Both the position numbers and the translations under genes were made by a program. A DNA stretch of 64,000 nt, taken from contig CM057465.1 of the NCBI GenBank assembly GCA_030035585.1, forward strand, positions 3,137,501-3,201,500, given 5' to 3'. The stretch comes from Dugong dugon. Lineage: Eukaryota > Chordata > Mammalia > Sirenia > Dugongidae. This document shows positions 10,551 through 21,879 of the stretch, piece by piece. The notes under the pieces are model-generated. The model was not told where the DNA came from. It searched no databases and was given only the letters and a program-made list of their open reading frames with translations. How positions within the stretch are numbered: the stretch's first letter is position 1; every line of letters begins with the position of its first letter.

Positions 10551-13500
10551 CATCATTAAACTCATACCTATCAATAATTGCACAGAATGTAAATGGACTT
10601 AATGCGCCAATCAAGAGAGGGAGAGTGGCAGATTGGATTAAAAAAACACAATATGTCTATATGCCACCTACAAGAGATTCATTTTAGACTGAAAGACACA
10701 AACAGGCTAAAACTCAAAGGATGGAAAAAAATATATCAAGCAAATAACACTCAAAAAAGAGCAGGAGTGGCAACATAGATCTCTGACAAAATAGACTTTA
10801 AAGTAAAATCCACCACAAAAGATAAGGAAGGACACTATATAATGATCAAAGGGTCAATACACCAGGAGGACATAACTATAATAAATATTTACACACCCAA
10901 CAACAGGGTTCCAAAATGCATAAAACAAACTCTAATAGCTCTAAAGAGAGAAATAGACAGCTCCACAATAGTAGTAGGAGACTTCAACACGCCACTTTCA
11001 GTGAAGGACAGAACATCCAGAAAGAAGCTCAACAAAGACACAGAAGAGCTAAATTCTACAATCAACCAACTTGATCTCATAGATGTGTACTGAACTCTGC
11101 ACCCAACAGCAGCCAAGTACACTTTCTTTTCCAACCCACATGAAACATTTTCCAGAATAGACCACATATTAGGCCATAAAGCAAGCCTTAAAAAAATCCA
11201 AAACATCGAAATACTACAAAGCATCTTTTCTGACCATAAAGCCATAAAAGTGGAAATCAACAACACAAAAAGCAAGGAAAAAAAATCAAACACATGGAAA
11301 CTGAACAACACACCTTGCTCAAAAACTACTGAATTACAGAAGAAATTAAGGATGGAATAAAGAAATTCATAGAATCAAACGAGAATGAAAACACATCCTA
11401 CCAGAACCTTTGGGACACAGAAAAAGCAGTGCTCAGAGGTCAGTTTATAGCAATAAATGCACACATCCAAAAACAAGAAAGGCTCATAATCAAAGCACTA
11501 ACCCTACAACTGGAACAAGTAGAAAGAGAGCAGCAAAAGAAGCCTACAGGTGCCAGAAGGAAGGAAATAATAAGAATTAGAGCAGAATTAAATGAAATAG
11601 AGAACAGAAAAACAATTGAAAGAGTTAACAAGTCCAAAAGCAGGTTCTTTGAAAAGATCAACAAAATTGATAAACCACTGGCCAAACTGACAAAAGAAAA
11701 ACTGGAGAGGAAGCAGATAACCCATATAAGAAATGAGATGGGTGGTATCACAACAGACCCAACTGAAATTAAAAGAATCTTAACAGAATACTATGAAAAA
11801 TTGTACTCTGACAAATTTGAAAACCTAGAGGAAATGGACAAATTTCTGGAAACTCACTACCTACCTAAATTAACACAAACAGAGGTAGAACACTACATAA
11901 ACCCATAACAAAAGAAGAGATTGAAAAGGTTATTAAAAAACTGCCAACAAAAAAAAGCCCTGGCCTGGATGGCTTCACTGGAGAATTCTACCAAACTTTC
12001 AGAGAAGAGTTAACACCGCTGCTACTAAAGGTATTTCAGAGCATAGAAAAGGACGGAATAGTCCCAAACTCATTCTATGAAGCCAGCATAACACTGATGC
12101 CAAAACCAGGTAAAGACACCACAAAAAGAAATTACAGACACATATCCTTTATAAACATAGTTGGAAAAATCCTCATCAAAATTTTAGTCAACAGAATTCA
12201 ACAACATATCAAAAAAATAATTTACACAATCAAGTGGGATTCATACCAGGTATGCAGGGATGGTTCAACATTAGAAAAACAATCAACGTAATCCATCACA
12301 TAAATAAAACAAAAGACAAGAACCACATGATCTTATTAATTGATGGAAAAAAGGCATTCGACAAAGTCCAACACCCATTCATGATAAAAACTCTCAAAAA
12401 AATAGTAATAGAGGGGAAATTCCTCAGTATAATTAAGGGCATTTATACAAAACCAATAGCTAAAATCATCCTGAAAGGAAAGACTTTGAAAGCATTCCCC
12501 TTGAGAACAGGAACCACACAAGGATGCCCTTTATCATCATTATTATTCAACATTGTGCTCAAGGCCCTAGTCAGAGCAGTTAGGCTAGAAAAAGAAATAA
12601 GGACATCCAAACAAGTAGGGAAGAAGTCAAAGTATCTCTATTTGCAGATGATATGATCTTATACAAGGAAAACCCCAAGGAATCCACAAGAAAACTATTG
12701 CATCTAATAGAAGATTTCAGCAAAGTTTCAGGATACAAGATAAACATACAAAAATCAATTGGATTCCTTTACACCAACGAAGAGAACCTCAAAGAGGAAA
12801 TCACCAAATCAATACCATTTACAATAGCCCCCAAAAGATAAAATAGTTAGGAATAAATCTAACCAGAGATGTAAAAGATCTTTACAGAGAAAACTAGAAG
12901 ACACTACTACAAGAAACTAAAAGAGACCTGCTCATGGATAGGTAGACTCAACATAGTGAAAATGTCAATTCTACCCAAAGCAGTCTACAGTACAATGCAA
13001 TCCTGATCCAAATTCCAGCAGCGTTTTATAATGAGGTAGAGAAACAAATCACCAACTTCATATGGAAAGGGAAGAGGCCCGGGATAAATAAAGCACTACT
13101 CAAGAGGAAGAACAAAGTGGGAGGCCTTACACTACCTGATTTTAGGACCTATTATACTGCCACGGTAGTCAAGACAGCCTCGTACTGGTACAATAACAGA
13201 TACATAGACCAATGGAACAGAGTTCAGAATCCAGATACAAGCTCATCCACCTATGAGCAGCTAATATTTGACAAAGGCCCAAAGTCCATTAAATGGGGAA
13301 AAGACAGTCTCTTCAACAAATGGTGCTGGCATAATTGGATATCTATATGCAAAAAACTGAAACAAGGCCCATATCTCACACCATGTACAAAAACTAACTC
13401 AATGGATCAAAGACTTGAATATAAAATTGAAAACGATAAAGATCATGGAAGAAAAAATAGGGACAATGCTAGGAGCCCTAATACATGGCATAAACACAAT

Positions 13501-14337
13501 ACAAACCATAAGTAACAATGCACAAGCACCAGAAGAGAGATTAGATAAATGGGATCTCCTAAAAATCAAACACTTATGCTCATCAAAAGACTTCACCAAA
13601 AGAGTGAAAAGACAACCTACAGGCTGGGAAAAAATTTTTCGCTACGACAAATCCGATCAGAGTTTAATCTCTAAAATCTACAAGATACTCCAAAACCTCA
13701 ACAGCAAAAAGACAAATAACCCAATTAAAAAATGGGCAAAGGATATGAACAGGCACTTCACCAAAGAAGATATTCAGGCAGCTAAAAGACACATGAAAAA
13801 ATGCTCACGATCATTAGCCATCAGAGAAATGCAGATCAAAACTACAATGAGATATCATCTCACCCCAACAAGGATAGCATTAATCCATAAAACACAAAAT
13901 AACAAATGCTGGAGAGGTTGTGGAGAGACTGGAACACTTATACACCATTGGTGGGAATGTAAAATGGTACAACCACTTTGAAAATTGATTTGGCGCTTCC
14001 TTAAAAATCTAGAAATAGAAGTACCATCCGATCCAGCTATCCCGCTCCTTGGAACATATCCTAGAGAAACAAGAGCCGTCACACTAATAGATATATGCAC
14101 ATGTTCATCGCAGCACTGTTCACAGTAGCCAAAGGATGGAAGCAACCGAAGTGCCAATCGATGGACGAATGGATAAACAAACTATGGTATATCCACACAA
14201 TGGAATATTATGCAACGGTAAAGAACAATGATGAAGCTGTGAAACATCATATAACTTGGTGGAAGCTAGAACTTATTATGTTGAGTGAATTTAGTCAGGC
14301 ACAGAAGGACAAATACTGTATAAGACCACTATTATAA
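10547..14337 (+). pseudogene. L1 copy A ORF2 (endonuclease-reverse transcriptase), broken
   Basis: L1 ORF2 nicks target DNA and copies the RNA by target-primed reverse transcription. The endonuclease domain is seen from 10547: SIIAQNVNGLNAPIKRG-type start, CHLQEIHF, NIYTPNNRVPK and an intact VVGDFNTPLS motif near 10970. The RT domain follows (11900-13000), with [39 protein letters not shown] and a LFADDM-type catalytic site near 12640. The C-terminal part (13117-13981 and 14095-14337) keeps [12 protein letters not shown] and [21 protein letters not shown]-type sequence and ends at QKDKYCIRPLL. Several stops and frame changes split it into about eight pieces. Confidence 0.92.
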
Positions 14338-15345
14338 AAACTCAAGAAAAGGTTTAAACAAAGAAGAAAACATTCTTTGATGGTTATGGGGGTGGGGAGG
14401 GAGAGTGAGGGTTATTCACTAACTAGATAGTAGATAAGAATGATCTTAGGTGAAGGGAAGGACAGCACACACTAAAGGGAAAGCCAGCACAACTGAACTA
14501 AACCAAAGCTAAGAAGTTTCCTCAATACAATCAAATACTTTGAGAGACAGAGTAGCAGGGATGTGGGGTCTGGGGACCATGCTTTCAGGGGACATCTAGG
14601 TCAATTGGCATAACAAAGCTTATTAAGAAAATGTTCTGCATCCTACTTTTGTGAGTGGCGTCTAGGATCTTAAAAGCTTGCAAGTGGCCATCTAAGATGC
14701 ATCAATTGGTACCAACCACTTGGAGTAAAGGAGAACGAAGAACACCAAAGACACAAGGGAAGTATTGGCCCGGAAGACAGAATGGGCCACATAAACCAGA
14801 GACTTCATCAGCCTGAGACCAGAAGAACTAGATGGTGCCTGGCTACCACCAATGAACGTCCTGACAAGGACCACAACAGAGGGTCCCTGATGGAGCAGTA
14901 GAACGATGGGATGCCGAACTCAAATACTAGTAAAAAGACCAGACTTAATGGTCTGACTAAGACTGGAGGTGCCCGGGAAAGAATGGCCCCTGGTCTCTCT
15001 ATCACCCCAGAACTAAAACAATTTCCGAGGCCAACTCTTCAGACAGGGATTGGACTGGACTGTGGGACATAAAGTGATACTCGTGAAGAGTGTGCCTCTT
15101 AGACAAGTAGATATAAGAGACCAAAGGGGCGGCTTCTCTCCAGAGGTGAGAGGGGAAGGCAGAGAGAGTTAGAAGCTGGTTGAATGTTCATGGGGAATCA
15201 GGGACAGAGGAGAGGAGTGTGCTGTCACAGAATGGGGTGGGCAGTTGGGGTCTCATAACAATGTATGTTAAAAAAAAAATTCTGTATAGGAGACTAACTT
15301 GAAATGTAAACTTCATTTAATTACATCAATAATAAAAAAAAAAAA
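14338..15345 (+). mobile_element. L1 copy A 3' UTR with G-rich tract
   Basis: About 1 kb of 3' UTR. A polypurine tract at 14386-14412 (ggggtggggagggagag type) could form a G-quadruplex and is matched by 29785-29808 in copy B. The element ends with AATAAA and about twelve A. Confidence 0.85.
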
Positions 15346-16376
15346 GTATAAATCCTGAAGCTTTGCTCTTTTTCAATATTGCATTGGCTATGCTAGGTTC
15401 TGTACCTATCCACATATATTTTGGTATCAACCTGTCAATTTATAAAACAACAACAGAAACTTACTGGGGTATTTGATTGGGGTTGTTTTGAATTTATAGA
15501 TCAATTAGGGAGAAAATTTACCTCAATAATATTTGTGAATTTTTATGGATATACTGTTGTTATAGATTATTAATTTAATTCAGACATAAGATAAATACTC
15601 TGTATAATTTGATTTCTCTTGAAATTGATCATGACTTGTTTTATGGCCCTGCATATGGCCTATCTTGTGGAATGTATCTTACGTGAAAACAAAGTGTGTT
15701 TTGCCATTGTTGAGGGTATGTTCTATGAATATCCACTAGGTCAAGGTGGATATTGTGTTTTTCAAATCTTCTGTGTCTTCACTGCTTTTTCTTTTTGGTC
15801 TTATTCTTCCATCATTTGCTGAGAGAGAGATATTACAGCCTCCAGCTATTATTATGTAGTTGTCAATTTTTCCCTTTACTTCTATTTTTGCTTCATTTAT
15901 TTTGAAGCTCTATTATTAGGAGCCCAAGTGGCACAGTGGTTAAAGACCTTGGCTCTTAACAGAAAGGTTGGTGGTTCAAATCTACCAGCCATTCCACCAG
16001 AGAAAGGCATGGCAATCTGCTTCCATAAAGATTTACCTTGGAAACCCGATGGGGCAGTTCTCTCTCCTGCTGGGTCACTATGAGTCAGAATTGACTAGGC
16101 AGCAGTGGGTTTGGTTTTTTTTATTAGGTGCATATATATTAAGTTTGGTTTTGTGTTTTTTAACTTCTTGATGAATTTTTCCAGTTTTTGCTATGAAATG
16201 ACCCTCTTCATCTCTGTAATACTCTTTGAGTCTATTATGTCTGATATGTCTCTCATGTTTTCCTGCCATATCTGTTCATTCTTCATCCTATCTGATTTTT
16301 CCATAAGTATATACTTTCCATAAATATAACCTGTTTATACATCCCATTAAAAATGTCTCTCTTCTAGACAGTGTCT
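15346..16376 (-). mobile_element. Old L1 relic, antisense, part 2
   Basis: It continues part 1 across the copy A insertion: 'gctttgctctttttcaatattgc.ttggctatgctagg', 'tatccacatatattttgg' and later 'catttattttgaagctctattatt'. It is split by a SINE at 15919-16120 and by a second SINE at 16377. Confidence 0.8.
15919..16120 (+). mobile_element. Afrotherian SINE (AfroLA-like)
   Basis: GGAGCCCAAGTGGCACAGTG head, 'gttaaagaccttggctcttaac', 'ccaccagagaaaggcatgg' and 'gtcactatgagtcagaattgac', with a T-rich end at 'gtttggttttttttatt'. It sits inside the old L1. Confidence 0.9.
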
Positions 16377-16531
16377 GTTGTTCTTAGGTGCCATTGAGTC
16401 AATTTTTACTCATAGTGACCCTATGTGACAGAGTAAAAATGCCCCAAAGGGTTTTCTTGGCTGTAATTTTTAGGAGAGCAGATTGCCAGGTCTTCTTCCT
16501 GTGGAGCCGCTGGTAGGTTCGAGCCAACATT
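16377..16531 (-). mobile_element. Afrotherian SINE, 3' part (split by L1 fragment)
   Basis: Antisense SINE tail and body ('aggtgccattgagtcaatt' to 'gagccgctggtaggttcgag'). The head lies 1.9 kb away at 18430-18490, on the other side of an inserted L1 5' fragment. Confidence 0.85.
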
Positions 16532-16812
16532 TTGTCAAACAGAGTTGTATACAAGTGTTTGTCTTCAATTTCACTGATCCTGTCTTCCATAGTTTTAAAC
16601 GTATTCCTTAGCCCTTCTATGACACTGTCCATTTCTGAAATCTTGTTGTTTATCCTTTGGATTTCTAATAGTTGTTTTTGTATGATTTCTAGTTGTGAAT
16701 TTATTTTAGCATTTTGTTCCTGTATTATTTTCTTGAATTCTTCCATTGTTTTGTCTGTATTTTCCATGAATTTGTCTGTTTTTTCCTCACTTTTGTCTGC
16801 TTTTTGCTTCAA
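16399..16812 (-). pseudogene. Chimeric open frame: L1 ORF1 coiled coil fused to SINE sequence
   Basis: A 137-codon frame. The first ~92 residues are L1 ORF1 coiled coil (KADKSEEKTDKFMENTDK, NNKISEMDSVIEGLRNTF, EDRISEIEDKHLYTTLF). The rest (LARTYQRLHRKKTWQSALLK...) is antisense SINE read-through. It lacks the ORF1 RRM and C-terminal domains, so a chaperone role is excluded. I infer it is an accident of insertion. Confidence 0.6.
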
Positions 16813-18429
16813 CTCTTGGATAATTCTGAATATTAGAGATTTGAATTCCCTATCAGGTAGTTCTAGTGCTTTTTCTTCTACTGGAAGGTCACCTCGTGTT
16901 TTATTTTGGATGCCTACTGGAACTATCCTGTTTTTTGTGTATGTTTTGATATTGTCTGCTGTCTTCAGTGCATTCAGTAGTTATTTTCCTCATTTGTTTG
17001 TTTGGTCCTGCTTTTTTGTTTTATTTGGTTATGTCTGAGCAGGTGGGCCATGTGTTCTTTGTTGTTTGCTCATCTGTGGGCATGATATTTTTCACCTCCT
17101 TCTCCAATAAGCAGGGTCAGTCACTCAGGTATGGTACAGCAGGGCAGGTCCAGCTGAAGGGGAGTTGCTGGGATGGGTTGTTTGTGGGACTTACTAGGGC
17201 CAACAGGGTAGGCCAGGAATCAGCACAGGGAAGGTTCCAGTAGGCTCTGCCTGTGCTGCTTGGGGATGTGATGTTCAGTGCACAGTGCAGGTAGGCAGGA
17301 AGGATGTGTGGAGATAAGATGTGTATGGTAAAGAGGACAGAGAGGAACAGGAGCCAAAAACATACACACAAACAAAAAAGAGTGCTAAGGGAGCTTGCTA
17401 TTGGAGTGGAGAGATGAGAGACTGAGAAATGGAGAAAAACAAAAACAAAATATAGGAAAAGGGTAAAAGAAAAAAATGAATAAATCGAGATACTGGAAGT
17501 GAAGAAAGACAAAAATGAAAAAGAGAGAGAAGAAAACAAAACAAAGAAACAAAAAACACCCAAAAAACAAAAACAAACAAAAAAACCCAGAAAAAAGAAA
17601 TGTCCCCAGGGATGTCACTGTGCATCTGCACAGAGTAAGGGAGTATCTCCTAAGCCAAGTGGCAGTGCCCGGCCAGAAGGGGATCCCAAGCCAAGAAAAG
17701 AAAACAATCAAACAAACAAATCAAAACAGAACAAATCAGAGCAAACAAACAAACAAAAAAAAGCCATGGGGGTCCCACCAGCGCGATGGCATGGGCCAGG
17801 AAGCAGTTCCACAGTTGAGTGGTGCCTCACAGCCCCCCAGGAAGAAGTAAAGATGACCATGGAGTCACGTATTTGAGAGAAAGGAGTGGGAGGTGGTGAG
17901 AGGTAAGGAAGAAATCTAATGAAGCAGAAAAAAGCAACACCAACAGCCAACAAATGGCACCCAGGGAGCCGGCCAATGTGGGTGGGTGGAATCGAAGTGA
18001 TACAGCGTGAAGCCTGTGCTTCCTAGCGGAGAGAATGTGGCCGTGGGAAGCAGAGGAGGCTTAGCAGGGGTGAAGAAGGGTGGGGGGACGTGAAAGCATA
18101 TATTGTTAGTTACTGGTTGTTCTGTCTCCTGCTGGAAGCTCCGTGAAGCTGCTTTCTCAAACTCCCTGTTCGCTGATCTCCAATAGGAATCCAAGATGGC
18201 AGATCCGTGCTGTGTTAACTGATAGGGGACTTCTGCATTTATCTCTCCTCGCTCCTTGTTCTCAGTCAGTTTCTTATTTCATTTGGTGCTTGGCTGAGTT
18301 CTTTATCTCTTCATTTAATGCTTAGGGTTTCAGGACTGACGTGTGACTCTGTTTGACTGAGTTTTTTGGATCTTTGCAGTGGAGGGACAGCATGATGCTT
18401 CTGACTATAGTGCCATGTTGCCTGGAACT
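16532..18429 (-). mobile_element. L1 5' fragment (5' UTR plus ORF1 N-terminus), antisense
   Basis: On the minus strand it runs from the L1 5' end (18429, 'gtccctccactgcaaagatcc' type) through a 5' UTR of the copy B/C lineage into ORF1. It stops at the equivalent of about codon 125 (EDKHLYTTLF). No poly(A) is seen. The SINE sequence at the two junctions overlaps by about 15 nt (aaaaggttggtggatcaa against aaaatgttggctcgaa), as a diverged target-site duplication would. The ORF1 coiled-coil frame is open from 16812 and runs on into the SINE. Confidence 0.85.
17540..17765 (+). repeat. A-rich (AAAC/AAAAC)n tracts inside the antisense L1 5' UTR
   Basis: Two low-complexity stretches, about 17540-17600 and 17698-17765, consist of A runs separated by single C. 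They produce spurious lysine/asparagine-rich open frames. Confidence 0.8.
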
Positions 18430-18490
18430 TGATCCACCAACCTTTTGGTTAGCAACAGAGCACTTATCCATTGCACTACCAGGATTCCTT
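18430..18490 (-). mobile_element. Afrotherian SINE, head part (split by L1 fragment)
   Basis: Antisense tRNA-like head: 'ccaaccttttggttagcaac', 'gagcacttatccattgcac', 'taccaggattcctt'. It is the partner of 16377-16531. Confidence 0.85.
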
Positions 18491-18774
18491 GACAAACTTT
18501 TATAATCAGATTATTTGATCCATTTACATTTAATATAATTACTATATTTGGGTTCAAGTGTTTGTTATTTGTTTTCTATATTTTCTCTCTGGTAGTTGTT
18601 TTTTTGTTTTTTTAGTCCTTTATTCCTTGTCTTATTTTGGTTTAGTTGAGTACTTTTTCAGTATTCCATTCTGTGTCCTCAAATGAATTTTTTACCAGTA
18701 ACTTCCCCCCAACCCAGTGGCTGTTTTAGAAATTACAATGCTCATTCTTAACTTATTATAGTCTATCTTGAATT
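18491..18774 (-). mobile_element. Old L1 relic, antisense, part 3
   Basis: The complement of L1 sequence is recognisable ('gatccatttacatttaatataattac', 'agtcctttattccttg'). It fits as the next segment of the L1 at 6828 and 15346. Confidence 0.65.
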
Positions 18775-18983
18775 GGATTCCCTGTGTGGTGCAAATAGTT
18801 AATATGTTTGATTGTTCACTGGAAGGTTGGAGGTTTGAGCACCAAGAGGCACCTTGGAAGAAAGGTCTGGCAATCTAATTCTGAAAGATCACAGTCATTA
18901 AAAACTCTATGGATCACCGTTCTACTCTGACACACAGGGGGGCACCATAAATTGGAATCAACTCAACAGCAACTGGTCTATTT
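18775..18983 (+). mobile_element. Afrotherian SINE (tRNA head, RTE-like body)
   Basis: GGATTCCCTGTGTGGTGCAAA head, 'gaagaaaggtctggcaatct', 'cattaaaaactctatgg' and 'aactcaacagcaactgg'. Diverged. Confidence 0.85.
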
Positions 18984-19509
18984 GAATTAATACCATGCCT
19001 TTCACACTCAACACAGGAACCTCCCTTCACTCTGCCATACTATTGTGCTCTTATTGATAAATATTTTACATCTAAACATCATATGGCATAAACATCAAAA
19101 TTGATCATTATTTTTGCTTGGGACATTCATTTCTTTAAAGAACTTAAGAAAAGAAAGAAAAATAGTAATTTATATTCATCCAGTTAAGCGTGGCTCTCAT
19201 CCCGAGTTTTTCCCTTTGGTCCGGAGTCAAATGCCTCCAGTTCCTGTCAGCTTTTGGTGGCTCTCTAGTGCCTTCAAAGAGTTGTCTTTATAGTTTATCT
19301 TGAATTTATTATTTTATTGACAGGGAGATTAGTCCAGTGTAAGCTATTTCACCATGACCAGAAGCCAGAAGTCATATAATCAATTTCTATCATAGTATGA
19401 ATTGCCTTTAAATATTTGTATATGTTTCTATAGGTCTCTTGATTGCCATGTGTATTTACATTTCTGATTCTGAGGGACGTGAGCTAGTTTGAATAATTTA
19501 GCTAGAGCT
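18984..19509 (-). mobile_element. Probable continuation of old L1 relic, highly decayed
   Basis: The stretch is AT-rich and lies between clear old-L1 segments of the same orientation. Individual motifs are weak, so the call rests mainly on context. Confidence 0.35.
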
Positions 19510-19910
19510 CTTTTTCATAAGAGCTTTATTGAGACATAATTCACATTACAAAAATAAAACATAATTTAAATTATGCAATCCAGTGGTATTTGGTATAGTC
19601 ACAGAGTTCTGTAGCCATCAGCACTATCTAATTTTAGAAACTTTTCATCACCTCAAAAAGAAATTCCATACCCATTACTGGTCACTCCTCGTGACTTCCC
19701 CTCACCCCAGCCCCTGGCAACCACCAATCTAATTTTCTATCTCTATCAATTTACCTATTCTTCACATTTCATGTAAATGGAATCATACAATATGTAATCT
19801 TTTGTGTCTGACTTCTTTCACTTGGCGTAATGCTTTCAAGGTTCATCCCTGTTGTAGCATGTATCAGAACTTCATTCTCTCTTATGGCTAAACGATACTC
19901 CATTTTGGGG
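19510..19910 (-). mobile_element. Old L1 3' UTR, antisense
   Basis: The complement of an L1M-type 3' UTR: 'gagctttattgagacataattcac', 'atccagtggtatttggta', 'ctcaccccagcccctggcaacc' and 'tggctaaacgatactccatttt'. A related stretch is at 44283-44872. Confidence 0.8.
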
Positions 19911-20115
19911 ATATAATTCAGTCCATCCAGGGAGCATTAGTAAGTCCACATGGTCACCTACCTTAGTGATGTCCTCTGGCCCAGCCTTTAAGTGTAAGAA
20001 AGCTATTATTTTCTACTCTGTCTGTCTGAACCATGAATCCTTCCCCTGTTTGAATCACAATAAGGGTGGGAATAAGAGAGGTATATTTGTTAGAGCTCTT
20101 CTCCCTAACATGAAC

Positions 20116-20265
20116 TACCATATTTTTACAAAAATAACAAGTGAGTTATAATTTTTTTGGCCAACCACGAAACCCCCTTGCACAATATTTTCCTGGGAAC
20201 ACTATGTGTGTTATATTTGTGGGGACGTTATTCATGTGGGAGTGTTATTTGAGAAAAAATACAGT
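20116..20265. mobile_element. Small TA-flanked MITE with inverted ends
   Basis: The left end TACCATATTTTTACAAAAAT and right end GTTATTTGAGAAAAAATACA plus GTA are imperfect inverted repeats of about 22 nt, bounded by TA at both sides. The 150-bp size and TA target suggest a Tc1/mariner-type MITE. The family is not identified. Confidence 0.5.
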
Positions 20266-20312
20266 AATGATGACAAAACGTTGTGTGTCAAGTCAATTCC
20301 AACTTGATAGCA

Positions 20313-21070
20313 TTGATTAAATCTGAGTGGTGGGTTTTGGGGTGTGTGTTCAGTTATTTACTGTAATTTTCTGTGTAGTTGAAATTTTTCTTGTTTTTAC
20401 AGAAACTATTTTAGTGGATCTGACTGAAAAGAAAAAATAATTGTAGGAAAATTAAGAAATATCCCATTCAATTGGGTTACTATAATTTTAAATTTCTGTT
20501 CATAATTATGTATCTCCCTGTAGCTTCAGAAAGGTAAAGAAATTCATCAGCCTAGACATGGTAAATTTATTCTCCAGGACAGCACCAGTTTTCTTCCATT
20601 GGAAAATCAAAGCTAAGGTCACATTGATGCGTTTGGGGCTTGGGTGGTAAGTGTCCTTTATCAAAGTGTGTGTCACAAAACAGATAATTTGGTGCTGATC
20701 AACACAACCTAGGAAAGAAAAGATATTGATCTGTGGAACTGTCAATATTTTCTCCCTAAGCAGAAAGAGGAGCTGATCTAATTATAAACAAACCTGCACA
20801 CTTCTCAAGTGAGCTGCTGAACAATGGGTCCTCAGGCTCAGGAACAACAGTCATGGGGAGACGACGCAGTGAGGAGGGAGGCTTGCTTCCATTGGGCACA
20901 TGGAAGATTTGGGACCTGGTGACAGACATTGCTATGGTAAGGACCATATGACCTTCTAATGCTCCCCTGGACCGTTTTCTGAGTGTACCACTAAGGCAGA
21001 AGCCAACAGGAATACAAACTGCAAAAGGAAAAGAGAGGAGGGGGTGGGCTGAGCAGATCAGCTCCTCCCC
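20313..21070. other. unassigned intergenic DNA
   Basis: No repeat family is recognised. Two short minus-strand frames (20506-20745 and 20756-20947) have near-unbiased composition and match no family that I know. A short SINE-tail-like scrap lies at 20276-20312, just upstream. Confidence 0.45.
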
Positions 21071-21246
21071 CTTGGTATTAATACTCAGCCTGTGCAGATG
21101 GCATCAGGACCCAAGCAACCCAAGGGGAAGAGGCATCAGACCCCTAAGGATATTTTCTCTTCTGGCCAGGGGTGGGAGAATTGAGATGTGGGAAACTGGT
21201 GTAATTGCATATTTTTATCCCCTCCCCATACAACCAATAAACTGGT

Positions 21247-21453
21247 TTTCCTTCTTTCCTTCCTTCCTTCCTCCCTCTTCCCTTTCCTCCTTTCCTTCCT
21301 TCCTTCCTTCCCTCTTCCCTTTCCTCCTCCTTTCCTTCCTTCCTTCTCTCTTCCCTTTCCTCCTCCTTTCCCTCCTCCCTTCCCTCCTCCCTCTCTTCCT
21401 CCCTTCCCTCCTCCCTCTCTTCCTCCCTTCCTCCCTCCCTTCCTTCCTCCTCA
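21247..21453 (+). repeat. (CCTT)n / (CCCTCC)n pyrimidine microsatellite
   Basis: About 207 nt of almost uninterrupted C/T built from TTCC and CTCCC units. It creates a spurious proline/leucine/serine-rich frame. It is a potential triplex-forming polypyrimidine tract. Confidence 0.95.
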
Positions 21454-21533
21454 GTGGAAATAACTTTATTGTTATTGTTAGATTGAGGGAGGGGAGAATA
21501 ACTTAAAATTAATTTTATAATGTACCTCCAATA

Positions 21534-21858
21534 CTTGTTGTTGTTAGCTGCTATTGACTAGCCCCTAACTCAAAGTAACCCCATACACAATAGAAGAGAA
21601 GGTTGCCTAGTTCTATACCATATTCATGATTGGTTGTAGATCAGACTATTGTGCTCCATTGGCTGATTTTTGGATTTAGATGGCCACGCCTTTCTTCCTA
21701 GTCTGTCTTAGTCTGGAAGCTCCACTGAAACCTGTTCAGCATCATAACACACAACTGACAGATGAGTGGTGGCTGCACATGAGGTGCCTTGGCTGGGAAT
21801 GAAACCCTGGTCTCTGGTATGGAAGGCAAGAACTCTACAACTGAACGATCTCTGCCCC
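21534..21858 (-). mobile_element. tRNA-Gly-headed afrotherian SINE, antisense
   Basis: Same family as 34600-34934 and 54923-55270. The RTE-like tail is at left (gttgttagctgctattgac); the tRNA-derived head is at right (ggtctctggtatggaaggcaag, ctacaactgaac). Confidence 0.85.
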
Positions 21859-21879
21859 TTTACTCCCTCACTAAGATGC

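Larger units (their letters stand above)
7695..15345 (+). mobile_element. L1 LINE copy A, full length but decayed
   Basis: A complete L1 of about 7.65 kb. It has a 5' UTR starting with 'aacatggtggactagttagacgc', ORF1 ending at 10088, a 460-nt inter-ORF region, ORF2 ending at 14337, a 3' UTR and an AATAAA plus a short A tract at 15331-15345. It lies inside an older antisense L1 and is flanked by target-site duplications. Its 5' UTR (7695-9060) lacks the tandem monomers seen in copies B and C and instead matches the orphan fragment at 54614. Many frame breaks make it inactive. Confidence 0.93.

Noticed and set aside
12336-12521. Minus-strand frames across L1 and RTE coding regions (similar ones at 27732, 63570, 27839 and 63677)
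   Set aside because: These are complements of conserved ORF2 sequence. Their similarity among copies only reflects the sense-strand homology.
17499-17876. Lysine-rich frames of 111-125 codons
   Set aside because: They are read from A-rich antisense L1 5' UTR, with AAAC repeats giving K/Q/N runs.
20506-20947. Two adjacent minus-strand frames with a splice-donor-like 'gcaggtttgt' between them, resembling exons
   Set aside because: I recognise no protein family, no acceptor or reading-frame continuity is clear, and the flanks are repeats. It could be tested with RNA-seq, but the sequence alone does not support a gene.
21072-21506. 144-codon frame rich in S, L, P and F
   Set aside because: Most of it is the CT microsatellite at 21247-21453.
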